From JBILVQ01 sp044370375 (GTDB lineage Bacteria > Bacteroidota > Bacteroidia > UBA4408): a stretch of 20,656 bases of DNA. The notes beneath the pieces are model-generated. The model was not told the origin of the DNA. It was given only the letters and a program-made list of their open reading frames with translations, and did not search any database. A program made the translations under genes and the position numbers. This document shows positions 1 through 7,673 of this stretch, piece by piece. Each line of letters starts with the position of its first letter. Within the stretch, counting starts at the first letter, position 1. Location of the stretch: NCBI GenBank assembly GCA_044370375.1, contig JBILVQ010000031.1, positions 1 through 20,656 of the forward strand. Reading direction: 5' to 3'.

Positions 1-853
1 GGTAAGCTTTTAGTGCATAAACAATTAGAAATGGGTTGTCTGGTAATAGAGGATTAAGTGAAGTACCATCATAAGTCAGAAGAGAAATATCATTGGAGGT
101 AGGATTTCCCGGAAAGTAGCCTCCAAGGATTAATTTGTTTTGCCATATTTCTAAACATGCAACTTGGTCATTCGAAGAGTTCCACTGGCCAACCTGATGA
201 ACTCCTGTACTATCAAAATAACAAAAAACCCTTTTGTTTCCATTTACTGTAAAGCTGCCGCCTAAAAACAATTTGTTTTGGAATTTTTCAATATCCATAA
301 CAATACTTGAAAAAGATTGGGTGTAAGGATCAAGCCATGGCGAGTTGTAACAAGTATCATTCATGATTACACCAACGTATTGCGAAGTTGCGCCAGAATC
401 AGCATAATTGAAGGATCCATAATAATGTAGGAGGTTGTCAATTTGTTTAAAGCCCCTGACAGCACCCCAAGGCGCATTGGTTAATGGTGTCCATGTTGCT
501 GTTAGTGGATTGAATTTGGCAATAGAGCGCTCAATGGCAGGATCCGCCCAGCCTCCTGCATAAAGCTGCCCATTGATTTTACCGGCACTGTTGGTTATTG
601 GATTGCCAAGAAAACCAGGGCCAAGGCTAAATATATCACCATTTTGGTAGAGGGCAATTCCTTTTAGGATTAAACTATCTGCCGTTTGTAAAATCCCACC
701 AGAGATGAAAAGTTGATGATTTGAGGAGTCTAGAAAAAGATCAACTACAGTAGCATTGGGAATTCTTGTGCCAACCTTTTCCCAATGCTGTGCCCGTGCG
801 AAAAATGGACACAGGAAGCTGAATAATACAAATATTCTAAAAGTCACTATCAC
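1..853 (-). CDS. Secreted beta-propeller-like protein, tandem copy 1 (partial, 3' end outside window)
   Basis: I translated this frame by hand from a GTG at 853-851. It is open for 284 codons and runs off the window edge. It begins with a signal peptide (MIVTFRIFVLF...ARAQ, cleavage near residue 22) followed by repeating L-[FY]-x-x-G-G-x-[FL] strands typical of secreted beta-propeller or Kelch-like proteins. It is a paralogue of the next gene upstream (853-2196). Bases 1-397 are identical to 1350-1746, the stretch about 398-770 is diverged, and the signal-peptide region is again nearly identical. Copy 1 has two extra codons just after the signal peptide. The GTG overlaps the TAG of the upstream copy by one base (TAGTG), which suggests translational coupling. 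By analogy with copy 2 it should end in a T9SS sorting domain beyond the window; that is inference. The molecular function is unknown. Confidence 0.85.
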   Translation of the reverse strand, partial: MIVTFRIFVLFSFLCPFFARAQHWEKVGTRIPNATVVDLFLDSSNHQLFISGGILQTADSLILKGIALYQNGDIFSLGPGFLGNPITNSAGKINGQLYAGGWADPAIERSIAKFNPLTATWTPLTNAPWGAVRGFKQIDNLLHYYGSFNYADSGATSQYVGVIMNDTCYNSPWLDPYTQSFSSIVMDIEKFQNKLFLGGSFTVNGNKRVFCYFDSTGVHQVGQWNSSNDQVACLEIWQNKLILGGYFPGNPTSNDISLLTYDGTSLNPLLPDNPFLIVYALKAY

Positions 854-2196
854 TATTTTTTTATTACCTTATAAGAGTTCCACAAGCCTTTGGTATTTTT
901 TATCCTTACCACATACATACCTTTTCCCGTTTCTGGAAATGGGATTCTTTCATTATTTTGGGCTTGGAAATTTTCGTTTTGGTAAATGGATTGCCCCAAA
1001 ATATTGCTAATTTCAATTGCGGTTATTTGTGAAGCATTGTTTATTGAAAACCAAGATTCAATGGGGTTGGGGTAAATGGAGATATCCATTTCAGTTTCCT
1101 TATCGGTTTGCTTATAACCCGTTAATTGCGAAACCGCTACAGAATATTTAGCTACACCGCTTATATTATCAGGAGGAAAGCAGTTTTGAAAAAAACCTGC
1201 AATAAAAAGGGTATCATCCATAATTTCCATGTCTCGAACGGCATTGTTTAGCTGATAATGGGTAAGTGATGTTAGGGTGTTTCCATCAAAAACCTGAACA
1301 TCACAGGAAGCGGAATCATTATGATAACCGGCAATAAAAAGTAAATTGTGGTAAGCTTTTAGTGCATAAACAATTAGAAATGGGTTGTCTGGTAATAGAG
1401 GATTAAGTGAAGTACCATCATAAGTCAGAAGAGAAATATCATTGGAGGTAGGATTTCCCGGAAAGTAGCCTCCAAGGATTAATTTGTTTTGCCATATTTC
1501 TAAACATGCAACTTGGTCATTCGAAGAGTTCCACTGGCCAACCTGATGAACTCCTGTACTATCAAAATAACAAAAAACCCTTTTGTTTCCATTTACTGTA
1601 AAGCTGCCGCCTAAAAACAATTTGTTTTGGAATTTTTCAATATCCATAACAATACTTGAAAAAGATTGGGTGTAAGGATCAAGCCATGGCGAGTTGTAAC
1701 AAGTATCATTCATGATTACACCAACGTATTGCGAAGTTGCGCCAGAGTCAGCATAATCGAAAGAACCATAGTAATGCAGTAGGTTATCTATTTGTTTAAA
1801 GCCCCTGACAGCACCCCAAGGCGCATTGATTAATGGTGTCCAAGTTTCTGTTATGGGGTTGAACTTAGCAATGGAGCGTTCAATGGCAGGATCCGCCCAG
1901 CCTCCTACATAGAGCTGCTCATTGATCTTACCCGCACAGTTCGTTATTGGATTGCCAAGAAAGCCAGGGCCAAGGTTTGATATCATTCCGTTATGATATT
2001 TTGCAATACCATTTAAAACTAAACTATCCGGAGTTTGAAGAAATCCTCCACAGATAAAAAGCTCATTGTTGGAAGAATCCGTATAGAGATCAACAATTGA
2101 TGCCTGGGTTAATCCAACCTTTTCCCAATGCTGTGCCAGAGCGAAAAATGGACATAGGAGGCTGAATAATACAAATATTCTAAAAGTCACTATCAC
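853..2196 (-). CDS. Secreted beta-propeller-like protein with T9SS C-terminal sorting domain, tandem copy 2
   Basis: A 447-residue protein with a GTG start. It has a signal peptide (residues 1-22, ending FALAQ), a body of about 340 residues with propeller-like repeats (LFICGGF, LYVGGW, LFLGGSF, LILGGYF, LFIAGYH, LFIAGFF), and a type A T9SS sorting domain at about 370-447 (YPNP motif, ILGQSIY, GMYVVRI, terminal KVIKK). Family knowledge: such proteins are exported by Sec, then by the PorV/SprA type IX machinery, and end up on the surface or in the medium. The sorting domain is almost identical at DNA level to that of the 2196-6158 gene, with about three substitutions in roughly 220 bases. The start GTG overlaps the TAG of that upstream gene (TAGTG at 2198-2194). 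No enzymatic motif is seen; a structural or adhesive role is a guess. Confidence 0.93.
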   Translation of the reverse strand: MIVTFRIFVLFSLLCPFFALAQHWEKVGLTQASIVDLYTDSSNNELFICGGFLQTPDSLVLNGIAKYHNGMISNLGPGFLGNPITNCAGKINEQLYVGGWADPAIERSIAKFNPITETWTPLINAPWGAVRGFKQIDNLLHYYGSFDYADSGATSQYVGVIMNDTCYNSPWLDPYTQSFSSIVMDIEKFQNKLFLGGSFTVNGNKRVFCYFDSTGVHQVGQWNSSNDQVACLEIWQNKLILGGYFPGNPTSNDISLLTYDGTSLNPLLPDNPFLIVYALKAYHNLLFIAGYHNDSASCDVQVFDGNTLTSLTHYQLNNAVRDMEIMDDTLFIAGFFQNCFPPDNISGVAKYSVAVSQLTGYKQTDKETEMDISIYPNPIESWFSINNASQITAIEISNILGQSIYQNENFQAQNNERIPFPETGKGMYVVRIKNTKGLWNSYKVIKK

Positions 2197-5100
2197 TATT
2201 TTTTTATTACCTTATAAGAGTTCCATAAGCCTTTGGTATTTTTTATCCTTACCACATACATACCTTTTTCCGTTTCTGGAAATGGGATTCTTTCATTATT
2301 TTGGGCTTGGAAATTTTCGTTTTGGTAAATGGATTGCCCCAAAATATTGCTAATTTCAATTGCGGTTATTTGTGAAGCATTGTTAATTGAAAACCAAGAT
2401 TCAATGGGGTTGGGGTAGAGCGAGAGTAATTCTTGAACCAATTCTTTTTTTTCAATATTCATTACACTCGATAGGGCAAAGGAGGCAAGAGCCATTTCGT
2501 TAAAACCACCAAGATTATTGTTTTGAAAATAATCCTGTGGGCCGGGGATGTCGGCCAAAGTCCAAGGGGAAGTCGTAAGCGGAAGTGAGCCTCCGATTAG
2601 AATTTCGTCACTGGAAAATGTAATGGTCGAACCATTGTTAGGTGTATTGTCTCCATAGAGTGTTGACCAGATTAAATTTTCATTATTGTCGAACATTTTA
2701 ATGCAAGTTCTATTAATAGAATTAGCGGTTTGAATATAAGCCAAACCATTGTTGTTACAAATACTATAAGTGTTAGGTTGCTGATTATCGGTGCAATTAT
2801 TCAGTTCAAGTGCATTGCCTATATTGATACCAATTATTCCAAAGAGATTATTATTGCAAGAAATATCACTAATTTCCATGCCTTCAATAAAACTACACCA
2901 TTTAAGTTCTATACCACCTAGTTCGCTTATACTGAATTTGCCGATGAAATTTGTATAAGTAATAGCGTTTGCTGTAAAACTTTGGAAGAAATTGGCGTTT
3001 GGTGTAAATGGGAAATTGCTTTCGTCATTTGTAAGACCAAGAAAGTAAAAGCCTGATGAATTTGCCTCAAGTCTGTCGTAATGGTCAGGACTACCAAGTA
3101 GGTAAACTTCACCGCCATCACCACCGAAAGGGGTAGACCAAATTAGTTTTTTATCCGCATCAAAAATTGCAAAGAAATTATCATAATCTCCTTTTATTTC
3201 ATTTTGATTATAAGTTCCGGTGGTATTATAAACACAGTTTGGGAATGATCCATCTGAGGTAGGTTCGCATGGGTTGTTGTTTGGATTATCTGTACTCAGG
3301 TCTTGAACCGAGGTTCTACCCATTATTACTAAATGGTCATCTAAATAATCCACTCCAGAAATTGACTCTCTTCCATCTCCTCCAAAAAGTGTTGACCAAG
3401 TTGGTTGGAAGGTTGCATCCAATTCCATGATGAAGCCATTATAGGAAGCAGCACCAAATCCTTGATTATATGCATTGGTAAGCGGTTCTAGAGGAAAACC
3501 TGATGCAGTATTGGTTTCACCAACAATGCAAATTTTATCATTCACTGGGTCGTATGCTACAGATCGGCTGTACAAGGTGCCTCCACCGGCAGTTGGAATG
3601 TAACTATCCATAGCGATGGTACCATCTGGGTTGAAAACGATGATGTATCCGAAAGTGTTTTGATTTGTAGGACCGGTTGTAAGACTAAGCCCTACGTTGC
3701 TTATATCAACAATATCATCGCTATTGGTATTAAAAGTTACGATACATTGGTCGTTTTTTCCGGCCACAACATCTTCCGCATTATCTGTATAGCTTCCCCC
3801 AAAGAACACCAAATGCTCAGGTGATTTGGTTGGGCTTAGTCGGAGTAAAAATCCATTTTGGTACTGAAGATTTGGTCCAGGTGGTATGGTAATTCCTGAC
3901 AGTGTAGGATAAAACAACTCTTCCGAATTCCCAAGCACACAAAAGTCATCATTAGTAGTAGTACAGGTTGCTTCAACGAATTCACTTCCTGTTGTTGTGC
4001 CGAAGAAAGTACTCCAATTTAAATTATCCTGCGGTGCGCCTGTTGGATTGAAAGGGTGCCAACGATCCATCACTACCACCAAGGCATTACTAATATTATA
4101 ACTAATGTTGTCGATAAGAATTCGTCCCAAAGAGATTTGATGATAGGCAGGGTAAAATAAACTACCTGGAATGATGTTTCCTTGCGCATCTATTTCATAG
4201 GCATAGGGTCTTGAAAATTTCATAGACCCAGTACTTCCCTTTATCTCTAGGGAACCATCAATGGTATCAATCAATAAAGTGTCAGCACCAAGGTATTTTA
4301 ATTCTATCTTTGGCTTGGTGCCCGGCATACTTACAAATGTTTGTTTTATACCACCTTGGTTAAAGGTATAATACAAATTAACATTTCTGTACACATCAGG
4401 TATACTAAGCCATTTAAACCCCTTAACATTTGTAATTCCGCTAGCACAATGTGCTAAATAGTAATTGAGAAAATTTTTACTTTCTTCGTATTCATAAACA
4501 CGGGTTTGTTGTGCATTGAAAATAACTTGATCTATCCGTTGTAAGGTATCTAAGGTACTTGAACTGGTATCTGTTTTTGCCCAAACAAAACTGAGTATTT
4601 CATCTTTGATGAATAGGGCAGGTCCATGATGTAAAGTGTAGTATTGAATATTGGCTGTTCCTAGCGTGTCATTGAGGATTTGTCCGCTTTGTGGATAGAA
4701 CCAGTTAGGAGATGACGAAACAGCATTTCCCGTATCAGGAGGGAGCGACATTTTGAAAGTTCCATAAGCAATACTAATGTATTCCTGATTCCCGTTGATG
4801 GTGGTGGTTCCGCTTACAATGATGTATTGGTCTTCCACAGCAATCATGTTTGCCTTGTCATCTCCATTGCTGCCGCCATTAAACAATTTGCTCCATAAAA
4901 CATTACCTTGTTCATCTAGGGCAAGGGTATAAAAATCTAAATTAAATCCGTTATGTCTTTCTCCGGTGGCATACACGTTACCGCTTTCATCGCAAGTAAT
5001 TCTTGTTGAACGATCGTTGTTTATTCCTCCACTTCTGTGTACCCATTGTTGTGTTCCACTGCTATTGTATTTTACAATGGTAAACTGTTTATTGCTGCTG

Positions 5101-6158
5101 TCGCTGCTAACCCCTGCTACATATACATTGCCGCTAGTATCAACTGCCATCGATAATGCCTCATCATCCTCTCCATCAAAATCAAAAGTAGCCGCCCAAA
5201 CAACATTCAGGGAGGCATCAAATTTTATGGTTTTGAAATCTTTGCTTCCATTGTTGTAAAAGGTTCCGGTTAAGTAGTAAAAACCATCGTTGTCTGCTAC
5301 CGCTTCAGTAGCATATTCAAATCCAATACCTGTGCCGCCTGTTCTGGAGGTATCAACGGCATTGCCATTGGTTTCAAGCATTTGAAGGGTGGCATAATCC
5401 CAGTCACTAAAATTGTTTTGACTTCCTCCGGTTACAAACACATTTCCATCCTGCACCACAATGTCGAAGGGTACATCTGCAAAATTTACATAGTTGTAGG
5501 TACTCTGCCAAAGTAGTGTACCGGCAGATGAAATTCGAAGGGTTAAAAAATCAATATAGCTACCCGTAAAGGTTGCCGGACCGGTGACAAAAACCGAACC
5601 GTTACTCAAGGCCAATGCTGTGGCTCCATCTGCTAAGGAGGCGTTAGCATTATAGGTGTAATCCCATAAAAGATTGCCACTGGGGTCGAATTTAAGCACC
5701 AGAAAATCGAAGTGATTGCCGTTTATATAAGAAGCACCACATAGATATACATTGCCCGAATCATCGAGGGCAATGTCGGTGGCCTGATCTCGGTATGCTC
5801 CTGAATTTGTGTAAGTAGTTTGCCAAATTAGGTCGCCATGGGCATCTAATTTACGTAAAAGGACATCCACCCCCGAATTAGTATTTTGCACCGTTCCTGC
5901 AATGAAGGTATTTAATAAGGAGTCGGTTACCAAGGGTGTTTTCAAAGAAGTGTCTTGAACGCCAAATGTATCAGTCCAAATGCGTGCCACGGCTGTTTGG
6001 GCAAAGGAATATGGTTGGAAAAAAATAACAAAAAGGATTACGAAAGTAAAAGCAAGGGATTTACCGGTAAATTTTTGTTGCTGTAGTGCTGTAGTGCTGT
6101 AGTGCTGTAGTGCTTTTTCATAAAAATAATTTTTAAATTTCAATAAAATTAAAAACAA
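2196..6158 (-). CDS. Large secreted SBBP beta-propeller-repeat protein with T9SS sorting domain; probably phase-variable
   Basis: The open frame gives up to 1320 residues from a TTG at 6158. A hydrophobic signal sequence lies at about 33-54 (ends YSFAQ). It is followed by SBBP-type repeats (about 60-470; recurring DxxGNVYxxG and FDxSGNLLW patterns), a middle domain at about 490-720 resembling the DUF7948-type module found with SBBP repeats, a second propeller block (about 730-1230), and a T9SS type A sorting domain (about 1246-1320, YPNP...KVIKK). The start is problematic. The only ATG in a normal position (6121-6119, reading MKK) is in another frame and is followed by four CACTACAG repeats; it stops after 27 codons. 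The predicted promoter (6144-6174) puts the TTG at 6158 upstream of the transcript start. With one repeat fewer, the ATG reads straight into the signal peptide. I therefore read this as a phase-variable gene in the OFF register, or a repeat-count error. It is first in a run with two tandem T9SS genes. Confidence 0.88.
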   Translation of the reverse strand: MFLILLKFKNYFYEKALQHYSTTALQQQKFTGKSLAFTFVILFVIFFQPYSFAQTAVARIWTDTFGVQDTSLKTPLVTDSLLNTFIAGTVQNTNSGVDVLLRKLDAHGDLIWQTTYTNSGAYRDQATDIALDDSGNVYLCGASYINGNHFDFLVLKFDPSGNLLWDYTYNANASLADGATALALSNGSVFVTGPATFTGSYIDFLTLRISSAGTLLWQSTYNYVNFADVPFDIVVQDGNVFVTGGSQNNFSDWDYATLQMLETNGNAVDTSRTGGTGIGFEYATEAVADNDGFYYLTGTFYNNGSKDFKTIKFDASLNVVWAATFDFDGEDDEALSMAVDTSGNVYVAGVSSDSSNKQFTIVKYNSSGTQQWVHRSGGINNDRSTRITCDESGNVYATGERHNGFNLDFYTLALDEQGNVLWSKLFNGGSNGDDKANMIAVEDQYIIVSGTTTINGNQEYISIAYGTFKMSLPPDTGNAVSSSPNWFYPQSGQILNDTLGTANIQYYTLHHGPALFIKDEILSFVWAKTDTSSSTLDTLQRIDQVIFNAQQTRVYEYEESKNFLNYYLAHCASGITNVKGFKWLSIPDVYRNVNLYYTFNQGGIKQTFVSMPGTKPKIELKYLGADTLLIDTIDGSLEIKGSTGSMKFSRPYAYEIDAQGNIIPGSLFYPAYHQISLGRILIDNISYNISNALVVVMDRWHPFNPTGAPQDNLNWSTFFGTTTGSEFVEATCTTTNDDFCVLGNSEELFYPTLSGITIPPGPNLQYQNGFLLRLSPTKSPEHLVFFGGSYTDNAEDVVAGKNDQCIVTFNTNSDDIVDISNVGLSLTTGPTNQNTFGYIIVFNPDGTIAMDSYIPTAGGGTLYSRSVAYDPVNDKICIVGETNTASGFPLEPLTNAYNQGFGAASYNGFIMELDATFQPTWSTLFGGDGRESISGVDYLDDHLVIMGRTSVQDLSTDNPNNNPCEPTSDGSFPNCVYNTTGTYNQNEIKGDYDNFFAIFDADKKLIWSTPFGGDGGEVYLLGSPDHYDRLEANSSGFYFLGLTNDESNFPFTPNANFFQSFTANAITYTNFIGKFSISELGGIELKWCSFIEGMEISDISCNNNLFGIIGINIGNALELNNCTDNQQPNTYSICNNNGLAYIQTANSINRTCIKMFDNNENLIWSTLYGDNTPNNGSTITFSSDEILIGGSLPLTTSPWTLADIPGPQDYFQNNNLGGFNEMALASFALSSVMNIEKKELVQELLSLYPNPIESWFSINNASQITAIEISNILGQSIYQNENFQAQNNERIPFPETEKGMYVVRIKNTKGLWNSYKVIKK
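6081..6112 (-). repeat. 8-bp simple sequence repeat, four exact copies (CACTACAG on the coding strand)
   Basis: The plus strand reads ctgtagtg four times in direct succession. The repeat lies inside the 5' coding region of the SBBP gene, between the ATG at 6121-6119 and the codons of the signal peptide. Because 8 is not a multiple of 3, each gain or loss of a unit changes the frame. With four units the ATG frame ends at a TAA after 27 codons; with three units it joins the signal-peptide frame. Such tracts usually vary by slipped-strand mispairing. Confidence 0.95.
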
Positions 6159-6174
6159 TACTTTAATTGTGCAA
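6144..6174 (-). promoter_or_regulatory. Predicted Bacteroidota-type promoter of the SBBP gene
   Basis: On the minus strand TTG (6174-6172) is followed after exactly 20 bases by TAATTTTA (6151-6144), seven of eight positions of the TAnnTTTG -7 consensus. The spacing equals that of the SRP RNA and DUF3276 promoters in this window. The transcript would begin near 6139, giving a leader of about 18 bases to the ATG at 6121. That argues against the TTG at 6158 as a start. Confidence 0.5.
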
Positions 6175-6682
6175 GTTTTTTTTGTTAGACCACCCTCTTG
6201 GGTACAATTGAAATTTCTCCTTTAATCCTACCAAGAAGATCGGTGACTTTGCTACCGGTGGAATCCGGTTATATTTATCCTTTCTACCCCCAACTTCATT
6301 TTAATGTCTGAAAAAAGAAAAAAAAACTTCGAGCGAGGCACAAAGGAGTCCGGATTCACTTTTTTGCCCCTTTCACCAAAAATCAACCCCGGTTTTTTCT
6401 TAAACATTTCCCCACAAATTCAAAACCTACTTACAAACAAATTACCCTGTTTTTTTAAAAGACCTGATAACAAGCAATTGTTAATTTTGGGTTAATCGAA
6501 TTTGAAAAAGTTGTAAAGCGCTGAAAAACAAAAGATTAATATCCTGTTTAAAACTTCGAATCAATGTTAATCCTTTCCCCTTGGTTGTCATTTTTTTTTG
6601 AGGAAAATTTGTAATCCGTAAAAGAGAGCTAATTCTTCGATACGGTTCAACGGAAAAAGAACCCCCTAAAAAACGAACCCTT
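6159..6682. other. Intergenic region between divergent SBBP gene and nrdBA
   Basis: About 520 bases without a convincing gene. The left edge holds the minus-strand -33 element of the SBBP promoter. On the plus strand TAATTTTG at 6482-6489 fits the TAnnTTTG -7 consensus, but no TTG lies 19-21 bases upstream, so I do not call a promoter for nrdBA. No NrdR-box pair was recognised by eye. A 63-codon plus-strand frame at 6304-6495 starts in a poly-A stretch and shows no protein-like features. Confidence 0.6.
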
Positions 6683-7648
6683 ATGGTAGAACCAATTCTT
6701 CAGGAGAATAAAGACCGATTTGTTTTGTTTCCCATCAAACATCGCGATATATGGGAAATGTACAAGAAAGCAGAAGCCAGTTTCTGGACTGCCGAAGAGA
6801 TTGATCTTTCCTCTGATTTATCAGATTGGGCCAATAAACTCAATGAAGATGAAAAGCATTTTATAAAACATGTACTGGCTTTTTTCGCTGCCAGTGATGG
6901 AATTGTCAACGAAAATTTGGCCATTAATTTTATGAATGAAGTGCAATGGCCCGAAGCACGCTGTTTTTATGGTTACCAAATCATGATCGAAAACATCCAT
7001 TCAGAGACCTATTCCCTGTTAATTGATACCTATATTAAGGACCCCGTTGAAAAGGATAAATTATTCCACGCCCTCGATACCGTTCCCTGTGTTACCAAAA
7101 AAGGAGACTGGGCTTTGCGCTGGATTACCAATGGCTCTTTTGCAGAACGTTTGATCGCCTTTGCCGCAGTGGAAGGAATTTTCTTCTCAGGTAGCTTCTG
7201 TTCCATTTTTTGGCTTAAAAAACGAGGGCTAATGCCGGGATTAAGTTTCTCTAATGAACTAATTTCTCGTGACGAAGGTTTGCATTGCGATTTTGCCTGC
7301 CTGCTTTACAACGGAATCGTTAACAAACTTCCCCAAGAACAGGTTATTGCCATCATCAAAGATGCTGTAAGCATTGAAAAGGAATTCGTTTCCGATGCCA
7401 TTCCGGTAAAACTGATTGGAATGAACGCAGATTTGATGTGCCAGTACATTGAATTCGTGGCCGACCGCCTCCTGCAATCCTTGAATTGTCCGAAAGTATA
7501 TAATGCTACCAATCCCTTCGATTTTATGGAGTTGATTTCCCTGCAAGGTAAAACCAACTTCTTTGAAAAAAGAGTAGCAGAGTACCAAAAGTCTGGAGTA
7601 ATGGGCGGACAAGGCAAAAACGTTTTTTCTCTCGAAGAAGATTTTTAA
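6683..7648 (+). CDS. nrdB: Class Ia ribonucleoside-diphosphate reductase, beta (R2) subunit
   Basis: A 321-residue ferritin-like radical-generating subunit of class Ia ribonucleotide reductase, which makes deoxynucleotides in the cytoplasm. Predicted di-iron ligands are D72 (FAASDG), E103 and H106 (IENIHS), E164 (VEGIFF), and E198 and H201 (RDEGLH). Y110 (SETYS) sits at the tyrosyl-radical position, with the 3- and 4-residue spacing seen in E. coli E115/H118/Y122. The C-terminus FSLEEDF matches the acidic/aromatic tail that docks into the large subunit. The sequence is of the eukaryote-like R2 type usual in Bacteroidota. All key residues are present and the length is normal. It lies 25 bases upstream of nrdA and is presumably co-transcribed with it. 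The ATG follows an A/C-rich leader without a Shine-Dalgarno sequence. Confidence 0.97.
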   Translation: MVEPILQENKDRFVLFPIKHRDIWEMYKKAEASFWTAEEIDLSSDLSDWANKLNEDEKHFIKHVLAFFAASDGIVNENLAINFMNEVQWPEARCFYGYQIMIENIHSETYSLLIDTYIKDPVEKDKLFHALDTVPCVTKKGDWALRWITNGSFAERLIAFAAVEGIFFSGSFCSIFWLKKRGLMPGLSFSNELISRDEGLHCDFACLLYNGIVNKLPQEQVIAIIKDAVSIEKEFVSDAIPVKLIGMNADLMCQYIEFVADRLLQSLNCPKVYNATNPFDFMELISLQGKTNFFEKRVAEYQKSGVMGGQGKNVFSLEEDF

Positions 7649-7673
7649 TTCAATCACATTTTAAACAACAACT

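Noticed and set aside
6482..6489. TAATTTTG as the nrdBA promoter -7 element
   Set aside because: No TTG at 19-21 bases upstream and the leader would be about 190 bases; the match may be chance in AT-rich DNA.
6304..6495. 63-codon plus-strand frame in the nrdB upstream region
   Set aside because: It begins in a poly-A tract, is K/F/P-rich with no domain-like pattern, and has no conserved context; treated as chance.
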